Positions 1-9,975 of a DNA stretch of 64,000 nucleotides are shown here, piece after piece. The notes under the pieces are model-generated. The model saw only the letters and a list, made by a program, of their open reading frames with translations, did not search any database and was not told the origin of the DNA. Location of the stretch: NCBI RefSeq assembly GCF_901000735.1, contig NC_081545.1, positions 17,492,758 through 17,556,757 on the forward strand. Direction: 5' to 3'. Each line of letters starts with the position of its first letter. Within the stretch, counting starts at the first letter, position 1. Made by a program: the position numbers and the translations under genes. This DNA comes from Corylus avellana. Its lineage: Eukaryota; Streptophyta; Magnoliopsida; Fagales; Betulaceae.

Positions 1-1064
1 ACCTAAGCAGGGTAGGGTCTTAACATGAGTTTTAATCTCTCTGACTAGCGAAGTGTGAATACTAGTCCAAGGAGGAGGATGATTTAGTAAACGGTCAAAC
101 AAAGGCTTGCAATGTTTTCTCAGGTCTTTGTAGAAATCTGCAATGTAATTTAAAGAACCTAAGAATCTCTGGAGTTGGTTTTGTCAATGATAAGATCAGG
201 AAATTTATCAGCGAATTGAATAACCCTATCAATGGGTCTAATCTGACCTTCCGAAATATCAAAACCAAGGAATATAATTTTGGTTTGGAAAAGCTTGATC
301 TTTTTAGCAGAGACAACAAGTCCATTGTGTTTGACTATTTCTAGAAACGAATTCAAATGTTTCCAGTGTTCATCAATAGATTTTGAATAAATCAAAACCT
401 CATCAATGTAAACGATGGTAAAATGATTGAAAATATCGTTCATAATGTTTTGGAATTCACTAGGAGCATTCTTCAGACCGAAAGGCATGACATTTCACTC
501 ATAATGCCCAAAAGGAGTAGCAAAAGGAGTCTTATACCTATCCTTGTCATTAATCTAGATTTGCCAAAATCCTAACTTCATATCGAACTTAGAAAAGACT
601 AGAGCCTCACTAATGCGAATAACTAAGGCCATCCTATTAGGGATGAGATACCTGATCCATTCTAGCACATCATTGAGCGGTTTGTAATTAATTACTAGTC
701 TAGGAGTTCCCCTTTCAACTTCAACATTTTTCATAACATAAAAGGCGGCACCAGACCAAGGAGACTTGCTCTTGCGAATGATACCTTTAACAAGTAAATC
801 AACAATTTCTTTTTGGCAAAAATCTAAAGTTTCAGCATTCATTTGAATGGGCCTGGCTTTAGTGGGAATTTTATTTTCAAAAAAGTCTTTAATATATGGT
901 AAAGAAGCAATGTGCTTTTTCCTATGCCAAAAGGCAGTAGGAAGTTCAAAGCAAATGAGATCGATGATCAAAGTATTGAAAGCCATAATCTTAGATTGTA
1001 GTAATTTATCAGAAAGCTGTTCAGCAATCTTTTTGTATTTAACTCCTTGTTTCAAAAAATTCAA
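1..1064 (-). pseudogene. endogenous caulimovirid reverse transcriptase remnant
   Basis: This is a decayed reverse transcriptase domain of a Caulimoviridae-like polyprotein, read from 1064 downward and cut by the window edge before RNase H. The fingers region contains LVINYKPLNDVLEW (about 690-640) and the palm contains MPFGLKNAPSEFQ (about 488-450). The active-site motif reads YIDE where YIDD is expected, so the second catalytic aspartate is changed. A TAG (near 555) and a TGA in place of a conserved Trp (near 505) interrupt the frame, and a frameshift near 170 moves the distal part to another frame. The FADKFPD segment after the palm is typical of caulimovirids rather than Ty3/Gypsy. It lies directly downstream of the protease remnant, in the expected order. 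It is certainly non-functional; the family call is fairly sure, the genus is not determined. Confidence 0.8.
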
Positions 1065-1074
1065 ATGCTTAGTT

Positions 1075-1542
1075 TTAGTAGAGATAATATTTTAAGGGAC
1101 TAACATCAATTTCAAATTTGGAAGCAAAATAGAATTTCACTTCAATGCCCATTTTAATGGTTGAAACTCCAATTTTATCAACAGTGAAAGGATAAAGCAT
1201 GGCAATGAAGGGAAGGCCAAGAATAACTTTTTCAAACATATTTTTAACAAGGACAACAGGAGTATCAAAACAAACATTGTTCTGGCAAACATGAACATTA
1301 TTCAATTCATACTTAATTTGTAAATGGCTTCCACTACCAGAATTTAATTTATCAGTGGATTTTTCAACATATTTGCTAGGTACTAACCCTTCTTGAATAC
1401 AATTCAAATCAGCACCAGAATCAATCAAAGCAAAGACATCAAGAGTATAATCGGGAGCAACAATGATATTAACTTTAGAATACCATTTAGGTGGAACAAC
1501 CTTGTTAATAAGACTGACAATCTTGACTTTATTGGAAATCAT
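1075..1542 (-). pseudogene. caulimovirid aspartic protease domain remnant
   Basis: About 155 codons encode a retropepsin-type aspartic protease that would process the viral polyprotein. The active-site motif ALIDSGADLNCI sits about 40 residues in, and ILGLPFIAMLYPF about 110 residues in matches the family's second conserved block. The reading frame is open here but is separated from the upstream coiled-coil part (1632-1835) and the downstream reverse transcriptase by frame changes, although in the intact family all are one polyprotein. The position between the coat region and RT matches Caulimoviridae. It is a relic. Confidence 0.75.
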
Positions 1543-1631
1543 TTTATTGCTCGATTCTGCTTCATCAGAGTGCTCGGATTGTTTATCCTCTTCAGAATTG
1601 TTATCGTGAAAACAATCTTGAAGTTTTAATA

Positions 1632-2144
1632 TTAAAAGTTGTTGTTTAAATCGTTATTATCCGTTTTAACGGAGTGCAAGTCATTTTTTAAATCAATGAT
1701 TTCTTTCTTGATATTACTAACCTCATGTTGCAAATCTGAGATAGTAATCTTTTTGGATTTTTGTTTAGAAAATCGTTCCAAAGTTTCATCAAGAGAGATT
1801 TTTGCATTGTTAGTTTTATTAGCATTTTTAATCATCGTATTCCTAAGTTTTTTAAGGTAATCTTCTTTTAATTTAGGATTTTCAATTCTTGAAATTAAAG
1901 TGATTATGAAATTTTCTTGTTCTTCAATTTTTGTTCAAGTTTTGACATTTTTGCAACAAAAATCATTACAACCAATTTTGAAATCATTGTTAGAGAATTC
2001 ACTAGCAGAATGGTAATCGGAGTCACTTGAGGTTGTTAAAAATTCACTGTCAGATGAATCAGAAGAATTAACGGATTGCAAAATTCTAAAAAGATTTTCT
2101 TTTCCGTTGTCATCAATTTTTAAAGCATTAATTTCTTTTTTCAA
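1632..2144 (-). pseudogene. caulimovirid polyprotein linker: acidic Ser-rich and coiled-coil parts
   Basis: Two short open stretches follow the zinc knuckle. Positions 2144-1935 encode an acidic, serine-rich segment (SSDSDSEF-like) ending in a small Cys-rich patch. Positions 1835-1632 encode a Lys/Asp/Asn-rich segment with heptad-like Leu/Ile spacing, likely coiled coil. They are in different frames with about 100 noncoding bases between them, so at least one frameshift separates them. The order (coat, knuckle, acidic, coiled coil, protease) supports assignment to one ancient polyprotein. No function can be assigned to each piece. Confidence 0.55.
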
Positions 2145-2521
2145 TTTCTTGGGCGCTTCTGGACATTTGTCAGTAAAATGTCCAGGTTTTCCTCAATTAA
2201 AACATTTTCCTTTGGAAAAATATTTATCGAATTTGGAGGTATTCTTTTTAGGTTTTTTAGCAGAAAATTTTTTAACGGGTTTATTAATTCTTTTCTTGTA
2301 ACTATTGTAATATGGAACATGTCTCTTCTTGAAAACTCTATTGGGTTTCTTTCTATTTCTCCGAGAGGGAGCCATAGGAGGTAACCCAAATTGTTCGCAA
2401 AAATTACCCATTCCATATTTAGCTTTTTTAGTATTCTTCAATTGTGGTCTTACCATTTTTTGGTCAATGCACATTTTTATGCCAAGTTTTTTAACGGTAG
2501 AAAACAAATCACCATAAGTTA
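2141..2521 (-). pseudogene. caulimovirid coat-protein C-terminus and broken zinc knuckle
   Basis: Read from about 2521 downward, this encodes a strongly basic Lys/Arg-rich region followed by a nucleic-acid-binding CCHC knuckle, as in caulimovirid coat proteins. The knuckle spacing C-x2-C-x4-H-x4-C is recognisable around 2205-2160, but the second cysteine codon has become TGA (2193-2195), which terminates the frame exactly inside the finger. The sequence downstream (GHFTDKCPEAPKK) is still readable in the same frame. Homology appears to stop near 2521, where the CACTA sequence begins. The relic cannot make a functional coat protein. Confidence 0.7.
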
Positions 2522-2574
2522 AGAATATTAAACCCTTAGTTGTGAGTTATAATGAATGTAATTCCAAATTGCAG

Positions 2575-3107
2575 GATGCACATGGATGCGCTTAGGCGAG
2601 CATGCAGTAGGGGGCGAACTATGGACGATCAGTTGGAAACCCAACATTTTGAGCATTTTTGCGATTGGTACCATGACTATGTAAGACTAATGTCATGTAT
2701 ACCTATTAATGTATGAAATATTTTCTTCTCATTCCTATCTCCTCACCACACTAACTATGTGTCTTCCATTGTAATCGCAAGTCGATCGATTAGCCAATCG
2801 ACATATGAAGGAAATGGGTGACAAAATGGTAACGCATTGTAGAGGGCTGATGCAGACAACAGTACAATATAATAGATATGTGGTTTACGGCAAGTTGTTT
2901 TGCACTCTTGCACATGATGTTGGAAAGAGGACTTAGAACAACGACGTGTACGTGCTGACTGTTGATGGTGAAACATACTATGGGAAGTTAACTCAAATAA
3001 TTGAGGTGGAGTATTACAATAGGACTAAGTATGTTATGTTCAAGTTTGATTGGGCGGACAACACAAGGGATAGGGGATACAAGGTGGACGAGTATGGCTT
3101 AATGTAG
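2575..3107 (+). pseudogene. CACTA transposon TnpD-like exons with DUF4216 domain
   Basis: Plus-strand exons of an En/Spm (CACTA) transposase gene. A first exon at 2575-2680, preceded by a TTGCAG acceptor and ended by a GTAAGA donor, encodes DALRRACSRGRTMDDQ and ends DWYHDYV, matching the segment before DUF4216 in plant CACTA proteins. After an intron (from 2681) the frame 2805-3107 encodes the DUF4216 domain, including YYGKLTQIIEVEYY and KFDWADNTRDRGYK-VDEYG. One in-frame TAG at 2934-2936 stands where this family usually has Gln. The domain is cut at 3103-3107 by a family-A LTR. The rest of the transposase is missing. Confidence 0.75.
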
Positions 3108-4383
3108 TCACAAATATCTACCTAATTTAATAGGCAAATAATTGTATGTTTTACCCGCAAGTGCACGAGGTCAACATAGTACTATAGGGTGCAAGTACGG
3201 GGTCATTCCCACGAGGATTGGTAAATTATGTTTAGAAGTAATTTCTTATTTAGATAAAACTTAATTGTCACAATTGAGTTAAAATAAATAAATAAAATAA
3301 AAGATAAACTAAAACTAAAAAAGATTAGGATTTTGATATCCACCACTAATCATACTAATTAAGATAACAATATGCCAATGCACCAATTATACCAGTATAA
3401 TTAATGTTTGCTAACCTAAGGGCATGGGTGTATAGTAAGTTGTTCTTTAAGAAAGCATAAATCTATGGAAATCGACAAACACATGAGGCCTAGGGCATGG
3501 GTGTATACTCCCGGTTCCCCATGTTGATTAACCCAAGAATCCAGCATGGATATCTTTTATTACTCTTATTAAACTTAGGACTCGGTCATCCAAATTGATT
3601 TAAGTAACTAGTCCATACTACATGCATATGTTGATCAGGCACACACATATGAGGAATACAAGATAACAGGAATTAATCAAGTTAAATACGCCAAAATATA
3701 ATTGTAGCAAATGCGCCAATATTGCAATCATAAATAGATATGATTAGGGCTTCAATCTAGTCCGAAATAAAATATAAACTACATAATAAAGATAAAAGGT
3801 GGAAGAGAAGAAAACCCAAACTCCTTTTGATCTAGCCTTTAGTTCCTTTCCAGAGCTTGTGTCTCTTTTCTCCACACTTATTCCTAGAGGCTAAGAGGTC
3901 TATTTATAGGCTTTAGAAGTCCTTGTTACATTAGTAAACCTAGGAAATTCGTAGGGTTTTACTCCTATTACAAGTGGGAGTTGGAAAACCCTAATATGGA
4001 AATACTAGCAGTCTGGCCGCACACTTGATGTGTCTCCTACACATGGGTGCGATCGATCGCGACCCGTGTGCTCTCGATCACACGAATGCGATTGAGCCTC
4101 TTTTGCTGTGCGCTTGATCGCATATGGCCGATTCCCTGCTTGTCCTCTCTAGTAGTGCGCTCGATCGCAGGGAATTTGCGATCGATCGCACTATTAGGGG
4201 CTCCAACTTTTCTCAATTTCTCTCTTTGAGCTCAAATCTTCCAGATTTACTTCATTTTCTTCCAAAAGCCTATAAAAGCATGGAAACACACAAAAAGGAA
4301 CTAAAATAACACCAATTAACAATATTAAGGAATTAACATACATAAGTTTAAGGGCTAAAATATCGATATTTTGGCACTTAACA
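3103..4383 (-). mobile_element. family-A LTR (A1), 3' LTR of a truncated element
   Basis: A 1281-bp LTR in minus orientation runs from TGTAGTCACAAATATC (3' end of the LTR) to GGCACTTAACA at 4383 (LTR start TGTTAAGTGCC). A TATA box (TATAAATAGACC on the minus strand) lies at about 3900-3910 and a cluster of GATCGA boxes at 4040-4190, upstream of it. In the hairpin array (about 3415-3530) a deletion has fused the 5' half of hairpin 2 with the 3' half of hairpin 4, leaving two copies of the loop motif. The polypurine tract adjoins the high-coordinate side, so this is a 3' LTR. It splits the CACTA remnant. Confidence 0.8.
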
Positions 4384-4485
4384 CACCCCCAAACTTACAT
4401 ATTGCTAGTCCCCTAGCAATACAAAACTAAAAACAAATGACAAACAGAAAATAAAAAGATAATTTTTCATTTTTTAACTTATGCA
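4384..4485 (-). mobile_element. polypurine tract and 3' internal end of the A1 element
   Basis: On the minus strand this reads CTAGCAATATGTAAGTTTGG then GGGTG directly before the LTR, the same polypurine tract found at every family-A 3' LTR in the window. Only about 100 bases of internal sequence remain before CACTA-like sequence resumes near 4490, so the element was truncated. Confidence 0.65.
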
Positions 4486-4489
4486 GAAG

Positions 4490-5750
4490 CACTTCCACAT
4501 CGCTCCCTAGTGTGAAATCGATGAAGTAAAACGGGATGCAATCAGAGACAAAGGCCTTAAGCTGAAGCAGTGGAGACACAAATTAAAAATGGCACTCAAA
4601 ATTCGGTTTGGCGATACTCCAGCGATCGTGAGGGGGAGACTCGGGCAAAACGTCCAAAAGTACTACCCTGTGGACTTGGACATATTATTTGAGAAATGGT
4701 GCGATCACACTAAGCAAGTAGGTTACTAGTTTTATTAATTGGAATTGTGTTAGGGCTCACATATTAATAATGTAAATTGTGTTGGAAAATGTAGAGCGTA
4801 TGAAAGGCTTGTGAATGAAAAATAAAATGCTACACTGCATCGGCTCTAAAAGCTTGGCCAGGGTGACCCATGAGGAGGTATGTGTGTCATCTACCCCATA
4901 TATATATATATATAAAAAGATTTTAATATATATCTAAAAATATGTTTATGGTGTTTGTTTTTATAGACCGTAAGAGAGGGCATGGCTCCAACACGAGAGC
5001 GAAACTTCATCAAGACCCACAAAAAAAGAAAGATGGGAGGTATCCAACTCAAGAAGTCGAGGAGAGAATTGTGTGCTACTTACATCGTACCTTGATTATT
5101 TTGTGTGTATTAACTTATTTAGGATTAACACTTAGATAATGCACCAACTTTTTAATTTAACCTACAGGAGAAGATGATGGAGCTACTGCCAACCGATTCT
5201 GCAGCAATGTCGAGCGTGACCATAGGGACGGTACAGTGGGCATTGAACGATGTGTATACCCAGGTGTTTGCAAATAAGCGTGAATATGCTGGCCGTGTTT
5301 GAGGGGCTAGACCAAGGATTTTACTAGTGCGCGGCACCATCCACTCGTATTATACACCGTTCATATCATGGTCATAAAACCCTGGAAACTCGATGGTCTC
5401 ACAAATGGTTGAAAGCATACTTGAAGCTGAAAGGGAACAGCACAGGGCACAGCTGGTTGCACAAAAAGAACAAATGGAAGCGCAGATGGTTGCAGAGTTG
5501 GTTGCACAGATGGTTGCACAACAAGAGGAGATTTCTGCGCATATGGCAGCTTAGCTGGCAATGAAAGATGCTTAGATGGTAGTAAAAGATGCCATGTATG
5601 AGGCCCGTTTTCCCCAGCTTAAGGCCATGATGCAGCAAGGTAGCTCCGCGCCTGAGGTGACTCAACTTAGGACTCCGCCAGACACAGATTCCCCAGTCTG
5701 TGGGATTGTGAGATCCTCATTAGGGAGTGGATCAGGTAACAATATATTCT
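4490..5750 (+). pseudogene. CACTA transposon Transposase_24-like gene remnant
   Basis: Several exons match the plant Ptta/En-Spm Transposase_24 (PF03004) pattern. Exon near 4555-4720 encodes LKQWRHKLKMALKIRFGD and ends FEKWCDHTKQ before a splice-like GTAGG. Exon near 4796-4875 encodes NKMLHCIGSKSLARVTHEE before a GTATG donor. Exon near 4967-5085 encodes PTRERNFIKTHKK, then shifts frame in an A-run before KDGRYPTQEVEER. Exon near 5168-5350 encodes NDVYTQVFANKREYAGRV. A final Gln/Met-rich coiled-coil exon follows (5395-5735). Stop codons occur in several exons (for example TGA near 5300, TAG near 5553). With the DUF4216 exons upstream this makes one CACTA element carrying both usual genes, now dead. 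Confidence 0.7.
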
Positions 5751-7314
5751 TTTTGTTTTTGTTTTTGTTTTGTTAACACGATTATCTTCCATGTCGATCA
5801 TTTTAACGGGTAGTAATTGATAATCACATTTTTTGCATATCTTTCTGCCACATATGCATGTGTATAACACATTTGCAACGTAATATGTGTAGAGGACTTA
5901 AGAGTAGAAGCTGACAACGCTGATCAAACTTTGTTGGTCTTTGTGATGTTTTGGGTTATTGGTTATTTATGTAATTTAAGGCCGAACTGTAGAGCTTTTA
6001 TTTGTTTGTGGCTTTCATATGATCGTAGTTAACTCTTGTTGAGTCTGTTAAGCTGGTTTACTTTTGGATCGGGTGTTCTTAGTGTTGATCAGATTAGTTT
6101 TGAGTCTTATGTTGGTGTTTTGTTAAACAAATTTTTATTTGGTTGAAGTAGATGTAGTTGGATTTATGGATTAGAGGTGAGATAACTACTTCTTTATGTT
6201 GGATATGATAAACAAATTTTGATTATGATCTATGTTTTAGTCTATGGAGCTATGTTGGTATTGGAACTGTTTGTTTTTTTGGTTTATAAGAAAAAGAGGG
6301 GAAAGAAAGTAATGAGTTTCATGATTTATGTTGTTTGTTTCCTACAAATGTAATAGTTGGGTTAGGTAAGCTGCATGGAGTATCTATGTTTTGTAGGGCC
6401 GTTATAGCAAAAACACTAATATAGAAATTCTATAATTTCTTCTCTTCTTTACCTTTTTTGAGAAAGTATGTTGTACAGAAGGGATCACTAATGTTTTGTA
6501 TACAAATTTAATTGACACACACATGTTCTAATGTACATCTAGATGTGGATTGTGGAAACTATTGAATGCAGAATATTATTTGGATTATTCTGTTAGAATA
6601 TTTTGTCTGAATTATATTGGTCTTGGGTTCTCAAGACAAGACACTACATGCTTTGCATATTTAATCGTACTGATAGTTGTGTATTGATTGGTCTAAAGTA
6701 GGTGATATGTTCACAAATTGTGGATGTAACTCTTTTCATATAGTAGTGATATGATGCAAAAAGAGAAGGTCAAGTTTTTCATTTAAGTATACACTGTGAC
6801 ATCCATGGTTGCTAAGAATTTTGTTCATAACATGAATAATGGTTTATAGTAGAAATATCATAGGTCAGTGGGAGAAAACTCAAGAATGATGATTTGCATG
6901 TTTATTAAAGGAAGAATGTGTTGCTATTCCTAATATATTTTACTAAGGCTAATAACATCTTTGGAGTTAGTAAAGTATGAGAGCTAATGAATTAGCATGG
7001 TGCTGATTGTGTTTATTTTATCATTTGCACGTAGAGCGGAGATGTCAGGTGATGGAAATGGTGTTGACTAAGATTGAGCAAGTGTTTTGCTGTTTTACTA
7101 AATCCTTGCATATTTAAAATGTTTTGTTGATGTATAGTTGGATCTATTTGTGATATTCATTGATAGTTATTTAATTTGATGAATCGATGGATGGTTAATG
7201 TAGTTGTAGTTGATGTAGTTAAATCAGGTGCGACAACTCTTCAAATTTGGGTTTAACGCCTCGAGAAATTCAAAAATTAAATATGGGGAGCGAAATTTTT
7301 TTTTTGTTTAATTA
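5751..7314 (+). other. noncoding 3' part of the CACTA remnant, no gene seen
   Basis: After the coiled-coil exon comes T-rich intron-like or 3' UTR-like sequence without a supportable coding frame. It probably belongs to the CACTA element because its subterminal repeats follow directly. Nothing else is recognisable. Confidence 0.4.
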
Positions 7315-7580
7315 AACATTTTGGGGACGTGTTAGATTGTGACACGTCACCAAATTAGTGAAGTGTCATCCAAGTGACACGTCACCAAAATTTGTGATTA
7401 GTGACCATGTAAATTTGATACATCACCAAATTGGTGACGTGTTCAATCTAGCATGTCTCCAAACTATAGTGACGTGGGGGATTTGACACGTCACCAAAAC
7501 TTTAGTAACATGTGGAATTTACCTCGTCACTAATTAGTGACGTGTCAACATTCCACATGTTATTAAAGCCCAATTGTGAC
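7315..7580. repeat. CACTA subterminal repeat array
   Basis: A cluster of direct and inverted copies of GTGACACGTCACCAAA occurs here: 7339-7354, 7374-7389, an inverted pair around 7421-7443 (CACCAAATTGGTG), then further copies around 7468-7496 and 7524-7548. Dense short repeats in both orientations near the end of a CACTA element are the known transposase-binding subterminal region. The array marks the 3' side of the remnant whose exons lie upstream. A terminal TAGTG candidate is near 7632 but I cannot prove the boundary. Confidence 0.6.
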
Positions 7581-7639
7581 ACCATTTTTTTTTTTTTTTT
7601 TGGGACCTGCCACACACATCACTAAACTTTAGTGACTTA

Positions 7640-9700
7640 TAAAGCTTGCAACTTATAAGTCAAGTAACGTGTTGTTCGTATAAAGCTAGCAACTTATAAA
7701 GAGCCTTGCAACTTAAAAGAACCTTGTAACATATAAAGCTTGTTGTTCATAGTCGTAAATGGAATTGGGAATTCCATCTAGACTATAACATGTTAAACCT
7801 CAAGTGACTTATCTTGGTAATGAGAAGTAAGGAGGCTTCAGCTTAATATGTTTGGGTACATGCAAGGTTATGCTATATACTGAACAAAACCATATGAGTC
7901 ATCAATTGTAAAATACTATTATAACAATTGATGTATGTGCACGATATCTTAAACATTTTACTCTAAATCTTGAGAAGTAAGTGAACTCAGATGTGAAATG
8001 ATGATTACTTTGATGTATCATAGAGTGCGACCAATCAGCAGTCAATAGAGCTCAATACATTGGGTAATGACATCTAACACTGTGGGAACATGAACTTCAA
8101 TAAGGAATCCAAATTTTTTGTTAGTGAATAAAAAGATAAGGAATATTCCCCTAGCTTTAGATTTAATGGGAAAGATTATCCTAAAAGTTGAGGCCCGAGT
8201 GTTTTCAGTAGTTACACTGAAAACTTGTAAATGTACGAGGTGAGATTTAATCTCACAAAGGTACATAGGGATAATCATGACTTTAAATTAGTGACTTAGG
8301 GAAAGAGGTTGTGAACAAAGTGACAGTTATGAAAGACTTTGGTTCAACTACGGAATGATTCCATGGAAGGGTAAAAATGTAATAAGCACATCATAAGGAT
8401 TGATTGATTAAATAAAAAATAATCATTAGAGAGTAGTCACAATTCTTTAGTGGAATTAATTGAGATTAAGTAGTGTCGTATGATATGATCTCGAGAGATA
8501 TATTCATAGGCCTATTAAGCTAATGATATTTTACCTTAGGTCCCTCTTTGAACTGATATAAATTGACTAAGAAAATATATTGTTCGTCAAGTATTTATTT
8601 ATTTATTGGGATATTTTATTTAATAAAACATGGGCCAAAAGATTTAATCTTGTTGGTTAATTGGAGAAAGGAATTAAATAGAAGCATTGGGCTTATGATT
8701 TAATTCCTACAAGCTAATGAATTAAAATAAGCCTTGGGCTTGCCTTTTTAATTCATTGGGCTTGTTAAAAGACTATGGGCCACATGGAATTAATTCCAAA
8801 GGGCTAAAGTTATTCAAAGGAGTATTGGGCTTGACGATAAAACCCAAGCCCAAGTGTTTTAAGTGAAGTGGAAGTGGGCTCGGGCTAGAAGCCCTAGTCT
8901 AGACTCATGGGGAGAATTGGCCGTGTACCACACAAGGGCATGGGAGTCAATTCCTCCCTTGGTCGTGTGGTATGATAAGCATCCCAGTCCCACTTTGTTT
9001 AGAACTCTGTCTTCTCCATGGCACCTAGTACCATAAATAGAGGAGCACGTGAAGGCATAATTTACACCTTTGGCTTGGAGCTTGTCACTTTTATGAGAGA
9101 CAAAAACACAAACTCACTCTTCCCTAGAGTTGATACACGACCACCTTGGGAATTTTGATTCCTAGTTTATGCTTTCTTGTTCTTCTCTTGGTCTTGAGTA
9201 AAACATTGTGAGCCCACACTCACAGTCATCAAAGAGAAGGTCCTATGGAGAAATATTTAAACCATTTGATGGAAAATCTTAAAATTCTTGATGTGAGATC
9301 AACTGTTCATGAAATCAGTGGAGAACATAAAGATGTTCTTGAAGTTCACAAAGAACACGAAGAACGCGATGAAGGCAAGATGAGTTTGGATGAATATATG
9401 AAGTTTGCAAGCGTGTTGCAACTTCAACTATTCATTCCAACAATGTCAGAAGAATCGAAGGACACTTCTATGATCTCATGCCTAGGAGAGGCCGAATCAA
9501 CATGTAAGTAATTATAACTTATATGTTTGCTGAAGATCTAAATGTGTTTATCTTGATGGAAAAAGGTCTTGGGGATCCTTTTAATCTGCTGCGTATAAAA
9601 GAAATTTTTTGAAGTTTACCTTCTCAAATATACACATAGATCCCAACACCTAGTGCACGAAGCTCCCAGGTTGGGGATCGGCGAAGCATAGTCCTAGGAG
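7640..9700 (+). mobile_element. unresolved LTR-like promoter-bearing sequence
   Basis: This stretch has LTR character rather than gene character: a CATAAATAGAGG TATA-like box near 9030, an inverted repeat just before it (ACCACACAAGGG with CCCTTGGTCGTGTGGT, about 8916-8972), and a late segment with CTGCTGCGT and GATCCCAACA like the U5 end of some copia LTRs. I could not find both termini or a target-site duplication, so the family and limits are open. Confidence 0.3.
9245..9511 (+). CDS. hypothetical 88-residue acidic protein, possibly spurious
   Basis: An open frame starting ATGGAGAAATATTTAAACC encodes an 88-residue, Glu/His/Lys-rich, probably helical protein. I recognise no domain. It begins about 215 bp after the TATA-like box of the surrounding LTR-like sequence and has no recognisable partner. 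It could be the start of a lost element ORF or chance; there is no independent support. Confidence 0.2.
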   Translation: MEKYLNHLMENLKILDVRSTVHEISGEHKDVLEVHKEHEERDEGKMSLDEYMKFASVLQLQLFIPTMSEESKDTSMISCLGEAESTCK

Positions 9701-9879
9701 GACTAGATGATCCCGTTCTTAGGGTCATATCTCAGACTTCTTTTGTAGTTGTGTTGTATATATTGGTTACATTGTAAGTCCACCTTGGTGGTGGCAGTTT
9801 TATATGTATGTGGATGTCTTTCTTTTGACTTATTTATTGTCTTTCGTGTGTTTCCTTTTATCAAGCTTTCTTTTATCAA

Positions 9880-9975
9880 AATTTTCCATTGTTTTAAAAA
9901 CCTCCCTGCAAGGACGACTTTAATTCTCAAAAACCACAAAATTTCGAGAATGAAATTTTAATAAAGGGAGGAGAG
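9880..9975 (+). mobile_element. chromovirus 3' internal end with polypurine tract
   Basis: The sequence TTCGAGAATGAAATTTT followed by AAAGGGAGGAGAG resembles the end of a Del/Tekay-type polyprotein, where the last codons run into the polypurine tract. It is immediately followed at 9976 by an LTR start of the TGTAATACCCCG type. The rest of the internal region upstream is not recognisable. Confidence 0.45.

Noticed and set aside
4040..4190. GATCGA-rich patch as a bacterial or vector contaminant
   Set aside because: The patch is embedded at the same position in every family-A LTR and varies gradually between copies.
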